Part shown: in pieces, positions 17,479 to 29,400 of the stretch
Layout: each line of letters begins with the position of its first letter
How positions within the stretch are numbered: position 1 is the first letter of the stretch
Source: CAYRYU01 sp964428355
GTDB taxonomy: Bacteria > Muiribacteriota > Ozemobacteria > Ozemobacterales > Ozemobacteraceae
Length of the DNA: 64,000 nucleotides
Assembly: GCA_964428355.1 (NCBI GenBank)
Contig: CAYRYU010000020.1
Coordinates: 1-64,000 of the forward strand
Direction of reading: 5' to 3'
The notes under the pieces: model-generated
What the model was told of the DNA's origin: nothing
Seen by the model: the letters and a program-made list of their open reading frames with translations, nothing else
The model's database searches: none
Position numbers and translations under genes: made by a program

Positions 17479-20400
17479 ATGGATTCGTATAGAAAGTTTT
17501 TCCAGGGGATCTTCGAGCAATCTGCAAGGAACGGAGGGATCTCGCGCTCACGTTTTCTTCTCGTTCTGGCGTTCGTACTGCTGATTTCGGCAAGTTCCGG
17601 AACGGTTCAGGCCTTCCCCGACATTACCATGCCAACATTGAGCTATACCGAGACGGGGGGGAACACGGCGGCCAATATTGGCGAGGTGATCCGCATCAAC
17701 TGCCTGGCCACCGACACCGCCTCCACCTTCAACCCCCCCCAGCCTTGGGTGGACCTGACTCCGGTAGGGGGGCCCGCTGTCCAGTATTTGACGAAGGGAG
17801 CGGGTGACGACTACAGCTGCAACTATACCCTGACCGAAGGGGGGACGCTGAATCCAGGCCCGACGACGTTGTTGATCTACGCCCGCAACAACCTCGCCGA
17901 AACCGATATCGCATTGACCAACTCCATCACTTTCGATGTCGTCAGGCCACAGGTCAGTGCCGCCGGGGTCGAAATCCTGGTCAACGGGGCGGTTGCCGGG
18001 ACACCCCTGATCCGCGTCGGAACAGCCAACTGGGGTTTCCGCGTCACTGACTCACGCCCGCAATCATCGGGAGCGGCAACTACCTGCCAGGTTACGGCCT
18101 GCACTGGGACCCCCGCCCCGATCGCTATTCCCCAGGCGATTGCCCACTCCGGGGGCGGCGTCTATGTCAGCAACTACACTCCACCGGCCAACTGTGACAG
18201 TGTATACACCTTTACCCTGCGCTTGACCGACCCCTACAACCAGGCGGCTCCAGACGTCATTTCCACCAATGTCACCATCGACACCATCGCTCCGAACTTC
18301 ACCACCGCCACCGTACAGAACCTTTCCGGAAATGCGATCGCCCGGCCCGGTGACGCACTCCGGATAACCGCCTGCCTTGCAACTGCCGACGGAAACACCG
18401 TCGTGGCATCCCAGACGGCGGTGACCACCGCAAGTCCGAATTTTCCGATCACTATGACCTCCGGCGACGGGGTGAACTTCACCGCCGATGTGATCCTCGG
18501 GCAGGAAGCGATGAAATACACGACCGCTCCCGGAATGCCCATCGATCTGATTGCCACCGACAATGCGGGTAACACCACCACCCGGCGGGTCTATGTCCTC
18601 GTCGATCTCGACCCTCCCGGTTTCGTCGCCCCCACCCTCGACATCTACGATGCCGCCGGAAACCTCACCGGCCTCACTGTCGCCAAGATTTCCGACCGCC
18701 TCCTGATCACGGCGACGATCACCATGGGAATCCCCTCTACCGACGTAAACGTGAGCGCCGATCTCCGGCCTATCGGAGGGCCGGCCTCCTGCGTCATGTC
18801 ACTGGCAGCGGTCGCCGGGAACCAGTACACATACCAGGGAGCCTATGTCATACCCGTGGGAACGACCGAGAACATCCCCCCGACCTTCGTGTTCACTGTC
18901 ACGGCATGCGATGCCGCGGGGAACGTGGTCTGGCAGTTTACCACCCCTCCGATCCTGGTGGACAACTCTCCTCCGGTGATCACCAATGCCCTGGCAGCGA
19001 ATTTCGCGGGTGGGACCACTATCAAGCTGGGCGACTATCTGAGGGTGAGCTGCTCCATCGCGAGCCTGGACGGCGGACCGCTACCATGGGTGGACATGCG
19101 CCGGATCGGCGGGCAGGCCAGCCAGACACTCACCGACCTGGGCGGCGGGAACTACCAGATAGTGGTCCTGGTGGGAACCGCCACCCCGAACTGGATCAAC
19201 GGATATGACGCGGTGACAAGCTTCTCCGTCCGGACGAACGATGACGTCGGAAACCCCGGACTTGCCTGTACGAACAACGTTACCATCGACAACCAACCCC
19301 CCCTGTTCGTCAACGCCACGTGGACGGTGACCCCATCCCTGGGCGCAAGCCACACATGGATCCATATGGGGGATGTAGTCAGTTTCACCGTCCTTCTGGA
19401 CAACACGATCAACGATACCGTGAGCGTCGTGGTCAACCTCGCGAGCGTCTCCGTCCGAACGACGAACCTGACCCTGACGCAGGTTTCACCCGGGGCGGCC
19501 ACCTTCACGGGAAGTTTCGTGATTCCCGAGGGGCCGAACAACAACGACGTGAACATTCCCATCACGATTGTGGACAACGCGGGGAACCCCGCCTGGTGGT
19601 CCGATCTCAGTGGGATCGCCCAGGCCTCCACGACCCTGAGCCCGTTCGACCAGTGTCCGCCGGTCCGGACCGGCTCATTCACGGTTGCCCTCCAGAAGAA
19701 GAATCCCGCTATCGATCCGGCGTTCGGCCGCGATGCCTACGCAAACCTGAACCGGACCCTCACTTTTGCGTGGCCGGTGTCCGACCCTGATGGTGGAAAC
19801 TGCACGGTTGACCTGAACCTTGTCGGTGACGGCCAGTTCGCGCCTCTGACCTGGACCTTCAACCCCACTCCGAGTTCCTATACGCTGGTCTGGCCGGCCA
19901 CCTATACCGGCACCACAACGCTGACAAACTCCTCCTATCAGTTCATCGCGACATTGACGGACAAGGCCGGAAACTGGTTCTGCGAAAAGACTTCGACTAC
20001 CCACTGGACCGACACGATTCCTCCCGCATTCGTTCTTGCGACCTGGACATGCCCAACCGCGCCCAGCAATCATCCCTACGTCAGGATCAACGATGTCGTC
20101 ACCTTGCGGGTCGAACTCAACCTCCCCCAGGCCAACGAAGTTATGAACGTGATCGCTGACCTCTCGAGTCTCAACGTGAGCCCCGCGAACAAGGCCCTGA
20201 CGCTTGTCGCCACGACGCCGCTCGATCCGGTCAACACCACCGCCGTCTTCCTGGGAAGCTTCACGGTTCCGGTGGGATCTTGCAACGATGGTGCCACGAT
20301 CCCGGTGAGCATAATGGATGATGCGGGCAATCCCGCTTACAACCTGGCTTTCACCGCGACAGTAACCGCTTCGATCACCATCGGCCTTTTCGACCAGTAT

Positions 20401-23400
20401 CCTCTCTATCCCTCCGGCCGCCTAGTGGTGACGCCGACCAAGATCGATCCCACGGTCGACCCGAACATTTCGGTTCAGCACGTGAACGTCAACCGGACCC
20501 TGCTTTTCGGTTGGCCGATCGCGGACCCGGACAACGGAACCTGCACCATCGACCTTTCCCTCGTCGGGTTCGGTTCTAACGATCAGATGACTTGGGCAAA
20601 TACACCCCTTCCGGCATCCTATTGCACGTTCCTGACCGCATCCTACACCGGTCAGACCGCGACCGCACCGAATTATTCGTTCATCGCGACGATGACGGAC
20701 AAGGCGGGGAACGCCATTTGCACGACCACAGCGACGATACACAACGTGGACTGCATTCCTCCCGAACTGCTTTATCCGAACGTTTTCGTTCGGGACAACC
20801 TCGTCGCCACATCCGCCACCCTGGGGGACTGGCTCCGCTTCACGGTCTACGCGACACCACCGAGGAACGAGCAGAACTGGCAACCCAGGTTGCAGCAGAG
20901 CGTCCTGGGGAGGATCGGAGCTTCCCAATCATGGGCAATGAATCCCATCACCTGGACCGCCACCGACGCCACCCATTTCTTCGACTTCCAGATACGTCAG
21001 GCCTACCCGGGCTATACGGGATACCTGAACGCTTCGGGGGCTTTCCCGATCAGGATCCAGGATGGTCTCGAGAACTGGGCTTCGGCGACCGCGGAAACCG
21101 ACGATGCCGATCACACGATCGTCATCACCAACCAGCCTCCTCCGGGGACCCTTACACCCATCCTTGTGGCGACGAATGCGACTGCGACATCGCCGCTATT
21201 CTGCGGTCAGCAGATCCGGTGGCAGTTGGTCATGGATCCCGCCGTGATCGCAGCGGGCGTGCTGGACACCACCAGCGTCCGGATCGACCTTTCGATGTTG
21301 GGAAGCTCCTCCTCCGTCATCATGACCTATGACGGGGCCAACTCGTTCCTTGCTACCTGGACGAACACCGCGACTTCCACGGAAGTCGACAACTACTTCG
21401 TAACCGCCACGGTTCGGGATGTGAACACCACGACCTGGAGCTACTATTGGGGTCCCGCCGAGATCGACTGCCACCCTCCCGAGTTCATCACGCACTCCAT
21501 CTACATCGCCCAGGACAACGGCGACAACTTCTACACCTGGGTCGGGAACACAGGCGACGTCATCAACGTTGTGGCGAGTCTGACCCTGCCTTTCGATTTC
21601 ACTTTGACCGCGGGTCTTGCGACGGGTGCCACGATCTTCACCACGCAGACGATGGCCCAGGTCGGCTCGATCTGGGTTGCGACCTTCACGGTCACCGATC
21701 CCAGCGGAGTCTGGGGTTCCATGAACTGGGCAACGGTATCGTACTACCTCACCGCGATCGACCACCGGACCAACACCGCGACCGCCGCTGCCTCGGCAAC
21801 TTTCATGGTCGACAACGTCCCTCCCGTCATCGATCTTACCAACAGCTCATGGAGCATTTCTCCCGACATCCTCGAGCCCGGTTACATCAACGTCGGTTCG
21901 GGGGCATGGGTAGACGTGCTCGTGGCGACGATGTCATTCACCGGCGGCGAACGGGTTGCCAGCGCCTGGATCAACATCAACGACTATCCCGGTGCCCCCG
22001 GAACCTCGGCCCTAACCATCAGCGGCTGCTCCGCGGGCTCCGGTGCGGTCCGGCTCGCGAGCTTCTCGAGCCAGGACGTCCTGAACCCGGCACCAACCTT
22101 CTCCATCACCATGATCGACTACGGCGGAAACCGGGTTGCAACGAGCCCCAGTCCCAATTTCAACGTCGATACCCTGCGGCCGACCATCGCCAGTGCAGCT
22201 TTCGATGGGCAAACGCTGACAGTCCAGTTCCAGACGACGGAACAGGTGGACTGGGGGGAACTCTCCCGTTGGACGATCCATGGTCGGACAACGGACAACC
22301 TGGCCACCTCGACGACCTTGGATGCCGCCGGCGGGGATGTTCTGAACATACCGTTCCCCCGCGACAACTTTTTCACCGTGAGCGTGAGCCAGGCAAACCA
22401 GATCATGATGGCCAACTGGGGGCAGCAGCCCCTTACCCTCTGGGTAGCTAACGACACCGCAACCCCGGGCGTCCGGGACATTGGCGGGAACTGGGGGTAC
22501 ACCACCGCCAACGTTCCCATAACCCTCACGGACACCGTCTGGCGGGAAAACCCCGTGATAGCTTCGTTCGAGGTTTTCAATACGTGGCCCACCGAGGTCC
22601 AGGTCCGATTCACCTTCTCAAAGGCCATGGCGACGACCACCCTGAACCTCACCCAGGGTGTCCTGTTCGCTGAAGCGACGTTTGACACGACCGGGCTTCA
22701 CTATCCGACCCGTTACGTTCTGAGGCCCGAAGACAACAACATCACCTGGTCGGCAGACGCCAAGGTGCTGATGGTGAGACTCAGCGAAGAAGGCCGTGAA
22801 TGGGTGGCCAGGAAGATTGCGAGCGGGACCACGACTCTCAAGTTCGCCACCCGGTCCACGGATCCCGCTTACGCATTCATCAAGGACCAGTATCAGAAAG
22901 TCATGCTCGGAATCTCCACCCTGACGGCTCCCCCCATCGAGGCATCCGTCACGAGGGTGCCGGTCTACGCTTTCGAGATCGACGACGGCCGGGTCAACCC
23001 TGAGCCCTTCATCGATTTTCGCCAGAAACTGATCCGCCTGAACTTCCTCTCCCGGGCCCAGGCATTCCTTTCGGAGGAGGTGGTCCTGAGCCAGAACGAT
23101 TTCCAGGTGGGAACCCCCACAATCATTGCTACCGCTCCCGCCAACCCGATCACGAGCTTCCGGGACAAGTTCGAACTGCACAACTTTTACGGAACCCCCG
23201 GGATGGCCACCTTCGCGGTCCTCTCCCTGGACCCCCTCGATACCACCAAGAATCCGCTTGCAGCAAGCGTTTCGGCGGATCTGACAATGTCCGATGCAGA
23301 CCTTGCGGCGGTGCTCCAGATGATCCGGACATCCACATCCACCCCAGTCTGGAGCCTGAAGGTCAACGAAAGTGCCTTCCCGAGCTGGTGGGGGCAGTGG

Positions 23401-26400
23401 AACATGGCCTACGTCCCGATCGGCCCGTCAAACGTCTCCGTAGCATCCATCGGGACGACCCAGATCGCGAGCCTGATCGCCGTTTCCATCAACGACTTCC
23501 CCCCTACCAGGAATGCATCGATCGGTGATCTTGCTCTCGAGTTCGAGATACAGCCCGATTTCATCGGGAACGTCGCGATTCCCATCGCTTCCACGACTCC
23601 CAGGGCAACGATCATGGATGACGCCTCCAACACATGGCTCGCGACCTGCACCTTCCAGGGTTGGAGCACCCGGCAGGTTGACGGCAGGGACCGCTACATC
23701 GCCCGTTTCACAAATGCAAACATGTTCCCCGCCAACCTCGATTCGCGCCTGGCGAGGGCAGAAATCAGGGATGTGAGGGACATTTTCGGGACCACCATGT
23801 CGTACGGGGCGGCAACCACGGTTTTCGACATCAACGGGAAAACGACGACCGGGACCGGCTTCTCCGCAACCGCGACCAACTTCATCGTAGACACGCTTCC
23901 CCCGTCTCTTTCCGTGATCGTTCCCATGGACGTGATCCCGCTTCTTGCCGCGGGAGCCGGCGTCTTCGACGTGACCTTCAGCGAGAACATGGATTCAACG
24001 GTATTTCCATCCCTCATCCTCGCCACCTCGACGGGGCTCGGAGCGCAGTTCACATTCACCCTGACCAATCCCGCCTGGATTTCCTCCACCACGGCAAGGT
24101 TCAACAACGACCAGGCGATCGATACCAACACCCCCAACGGAACATGGACCTACACGCTCTCCGGTGGGCAGGACGTTGCCGGGAACCCCTTCCCGGGCGA
24201 TTCCAGGCTCGTCCAGATTCGGTCCCATGCCCCGGCCATCCAGCCTGCGACAGGGACCGTCATACTCACGATCCAGGGAACGGTTTCCAATTCCGCCGTC
24301 CTGCAGAACATGCCGTTCAGTTCCGATGTCTGGCCCAACGCGGCCACCCTCACCGTCGAATACTATTCCGATCCGGAGAACCCACCGCATTCCTTGAGGG
24401 TTTTCGATTCCGGGAACAACATCGTCGCCAGCGGACCATTGACGATCGTCAGCCGGCAGGCCACCTTCTCCCTTCCCATCAACCTCATCACCGCCGGAAC
24501 GGGGAGAACCCCCTTCACGGTGAAGGTCATCGATTCTCAAGCCAACGAGACCGGAGTCCTGAATACCCTGTATTATGACCGGCAGAGTGCGGTTCTGGAC
24601 CGACTTGCCCTGGGCAACATCGGGACACTGACAGGCGGGGTCTATTATTACGCCCCCTCCCTATATGGAGACGCGAACTGCTCAGTCCACGTAACGACGG
24701 GTGCCGATGCCGACCTGCGGGTTACCGTCTGGTCCTCCACCGGTGATGCCGGGGCCGGGGTCGGCGCGACCAACACCGTAATCCTCAGCAACACCAGCGT
24801 TGGGACCTATTCGAATACCTTCGGAAGTCTGTTCACCGAGGGAAGCTACATCATCCGGGTCGTCGACGCGGCCGGAAACCTAAACGGAGGGGTTGCATCG
24901 ATAACGCTCGTTGCCGACCGGACTCCTCCTGCGGTCGTTTCGATCGAACCCAGCAACTACGTCGGAAACTCCCCCGCGGGAGCCGTCCCCTTCATCGTCA
25001 CCTACAATGAGCCTCTCGATCCCGGAACGATACCGGTTCTCGTCCTCGGAACCGATACCGCAACGATCACGATGGATTTTGCGGGCTGGTCCACCCCCGG
25101 GAACGCGACGACGGCAAACTTCCTGAACCACGATGCGATTACCTCGATCCTCCCGTCGGGATCCTACACGTATCGGCTCACCGGAGGCCGGGATTGGGCG
25201 TTGAACAACGTCCCGTCCAGCGTCGGGGTTTTCTCCGTCAACGTACAGTCGAAAGGCCCCCAGCCGAACAACTTCGATTACTACACCAGGCAGCCGGTCC
25301 TTTTCGGGACTTCCGATCTCGCGAACAGGTCCTTCAGCGGGACGGTCAATCCCGGAATCGCCACGATCGCCATCGGATACGGGGCGGGCCCCTTCAATCT
25401 CAACCACCAGCTGCTGGTCTATGACCAGGGAAATACCCTGGTTGCCACGTTTGCCGTTCCCCCCTCCGATCCCGCGACCGTCACCTTCGATCCCGCGACG
25501 ATTGGGGCGGCCCTGGTCGATCCGACCGGTCCGGTCCAGTTCCATTTCCGCCTCAGGGACGGTCTGGGAAACATCTCGGAGCAGGTTGTCGGTTCGATGA
25601 CCTACGATTCCCTGGCCCCTACCATCACGGCATTCACCTTCAACGATCACGGGCACGGAATCGCCTCCCTCGGATTCCGGTACTATTCGCCCGCTTTCGG
25701 AAATGCCGACATCTCCCTGATGACGACCGCCCAGGATGATCTGATCCTGGTTGTCGGGTCGGGAACCGCCACCCTGACCTATGGCCTCGCGAAAGCCATC
25801 GCCGGGGGCATCGCCACCCACTCGGTATCCGCTGGAAGCAGCCTCCCGGATGGAATCTTCGTGTTGACCTCGGCCGACCTGGCGGGCAACATGGCCAACG
25901 GAACCGCCGCCTCTCTGACCATCATGGTCGACTCGGTGAATCCCTCTGTTGCAACCATCACCCCCGGGCCCGGGGAGATCGGGGCTATGTATCCGGGCGA
26001 CGGGCAGTTCGACATCACGTTCTCCGAACTGATGAATGCCGGGGCGACCCCGGCCGCGTCGATCGACCACGCCTCTTCACCCTTCCAGGTCACCCTGCAG
26101 GCCCAGCAGTGGATTTCCTCGACAACCCTGAGATTCACGAACACGGGAATGATCTCCGCCACGTGTCCCCAGGGCCTCTACTACTACCATGTCTCCGGTG
26201 GGACCGATTACGCTGGGAACCCGCTTACCTCCCCCGGAAACACCGACTACCCGATCACCATCCGTTCCCAGGGACCCCAGTTCGTCGCATCGATTTCGAC
26301 CCAACAGAATTTGATCGCGACAACCCCATTCTACAACTATCCCCTCAGCACGATCGTCCCGCCCGGGGTTGGAACGATGACGGTCAAGTATTTTCCGGGA

Positions 26401-29400
26401 CCCTATTCGATCCCGCACATCGTCCGGATCTACGATCCCTCACGCGTTCAGGTGGCCACCCTCACCCTCGCGACCGTCACTCCTATCCTGTTCGATACCC
26501 TGATCGATCCCACAACCTTCGTTCCTGCCCCCGCAATCGGATTGGGCCCGATAAGCTACAACCTCCGGATCATCGATACTCTGGGAAACATCAGTGCCAC
26601 CTCATCCACCGTAATCACCTACGACACCCTCGCTCCCTCGGTCTCGACGTTCACCGTGGGAGGTGTTTCGGGGACGGCAACCTACCCGTACATCTATTAC
26701 AACCGGTCCCAGTTGCTGTCGGTAAGTCTGAACACGAACGCCACCGATGCCCTCCGGCTCGTCGTCGCTTCGGGGACCGCGACACGGACGTTCGCCTTGT
26801 CCCAGAGCGGTACCGTTCACGGAACGACATTCACCGACTCGTCGTGGATGACTCCTGGAACCTATACCTTCACCGCCGTCGACATGGCAGGAAACTTCGC
26901 CAACGGAACGGCCTCCATGGTCCGTTTGATCGTGGACACCGATGCTCCTGTCTCCGTTGCATTCACATCGATTCCCCCGTCGCCCTTCTACACAATGCCC
27001 ACGGGCGCGGCCACGTTCACGGTGACCTTCAATGAGCCGATGAACACCGCAATCCCGGTGAGCATGTCCATAAGCACTTCGACCATGCAGATCCGGACCC
27101 GCTTCGTTGGATGGTTGAGCTCCACGCAGGCCCGGTTCACAAACGATGAACCGGTCACCGAGTACCACCCCCAGGGGCAATGGAACGTCTCCGTCAGCGG
27201 GATGGACATGGCCGGAAACATGGGAACCACTTTGGTTTCCACCGTCACCATCCTGTCCCGGGGTCCTGTCCTCGGAACCATCCTTGCGCGATCCTTCCAG
27301 TCGACCACCGCAAGCTCTCCAGCGGAGATCCTTTTCAACCAACCCTTCAGCCCTGCCGTTCCGCCCAACGAGGCGACATTCACCGTGACACTGAACGCGT
27401 CCCCTTCCGCACTCCCGGTCGTCCTCCAGTTCTTCGTCTCTCCCAGCACGGTTCCGGTCGCGTCGTTCCCGATCCCGATGGATCCCACCAACACCGTAGG
27501 GACCTACACCTGGACGGCGGGTACAGGTCCCGTACCTTCGGGGCCCACCACCTATCAACTCAAGGTGGCGGATGGGTTCGGAAACACCTCTCTGGAATCC
27601 TTCACATGGACGCTGGACGCCTCGGCCCCGATCCTGTTCGCGGCTCCGAAGTATGGGACGACCGGAGGCTATGTATCCAGCAGTGCGATCTATTTCAATC
27701 CGAAGAAACCGATGGCGGTCACGACGAAGTTCAACATTGCGGGGGAGACGACCACTCCGGTTCTGCGGGTGCGTGGAATCAACTCAACAGATACCTATGT
27801 CATGACGTCCGCAGGCTCCAACGCATGGAACGGAGTTTTTGACGGATTCCACAGCCGGAACCCTTCGGTCTGCTGCACCGATGGAACCTACTTCATGGAT
27901 GTGGTCGATCAGGCCGGGAACATTGCGGTTCCGAACGGGACCTTCTGTCCGGTCGCGACCGCGGTCATCGATACCGTTCCTCCCACAGTCCTGGGCTACG
28001 GTTTCTATGTCAACCAGGTCCCCAAGACACGATATGCCGTGGGAGGCGCAAGCCTTACCATCGAGGTCCGCTCCGCGGAACCCCTGACCGAAACAGGCAT
28101 CTGGTGGGCCGAGATAAGGGACTCCTTCAACCTCTTCGTGAGGCGTGTACCACTTGTGGCTTCCGGCCCGTTGCGGTATGTCGCCATGTGGGACGGACTC
28201 AAGGAGGATGGGAAGACCAAAGTCACCGACGGCAACTACAGGGTCCAGGCGACCGACTTCGCCCGAAACGCAGCGGCAACAGCTTCCAGCCAGATCTACG
28301 TCGTTTCCTCGGTCTTCGCCCTGACGAACGTGACCCAGTACTCCGCGAGAATCATGGAATGCTGGTTCAGCCAGGACATCGCTTCTCCCACAGGCGCGGT
28401 TGTGACCGTCAACCCCGCTGTCGCGGGAGGTTACACACTTGTCCAGACTGCTCCGAGAAGATTCCGGGTGATCTTCAACGGGACCCCGGTGAATGGAACC
28501 CCGTATACCGTAACCGTCACCAACCTGAGGAGCACTCTCGGGGTCGACCTTGTCTCCCCCTACAACTCGTTCACGACCCTGGCAATCGACACCGTCGCCC
28601 CCCTGTTGAGCTCTGTGACTATGCAGGGCCTCTCCGGGAACAGAGACTTCTACGTGGTCTTCAACGAGACCGTTACCACCCCCACTGCCAACGAAACCGC
28701 GCGGTATGTTGTTACCAACTCCGCTGGGACCGTCACGATCTCGTCCGCCATCCTGCAGTCCGACGGAAAGACCGTCCTGGTGTCGGCGGCGACGAACATT
28801 CCGGACAACGTGAACTCCGTCCTGAACGTCTCCGGAGTCGAGGATGCCTTCCGGAACGCCAGCGTAGGCTCCCTGGCGAGCTACACCTTCAAGGGACGGG
28901 ACATGACCGCCCCCTCGTTCGAGATAGCCGCTTTCTCCAATCCGGGGAACGATTACGACATCATCGTTGTTGTCAGGACCAGTGAAACCCTCAACGGGTA
29001 TCCTTCTCTCGAAATCGACCAATCGGGCATGATTCAGAACCCGGCCATGACTCCGATGGCAACGAGCGGTCTCTACACGGCCTCAGCGCACCTCGACCCG
29101 AACTACTCAGGTTACGTGACTCTTACGGTGACTGGAACGGATCCGGCTGGGAACACTGGAAAATCCAACGACGCTTTCTCCGTTGCAGTCGTCTCCGCCA
29201 GCGTCAAGGCCGCCGTTGTGACTCCCGATACGAACTTCCAGGCCGAGTTCGACGTGGGGAATCTCAACAGGGATACATACATCAAGATCTTCCGTCAGCG
29301 GCTCGAACTTCAGGTCGCAAGTGGAAGTTCGGCGGCGAGGATCCTTCCCCGTCTTGCAAGCCCTGTCCGGATGACCGCCATCCGGGGAAACAGGGTGCGC

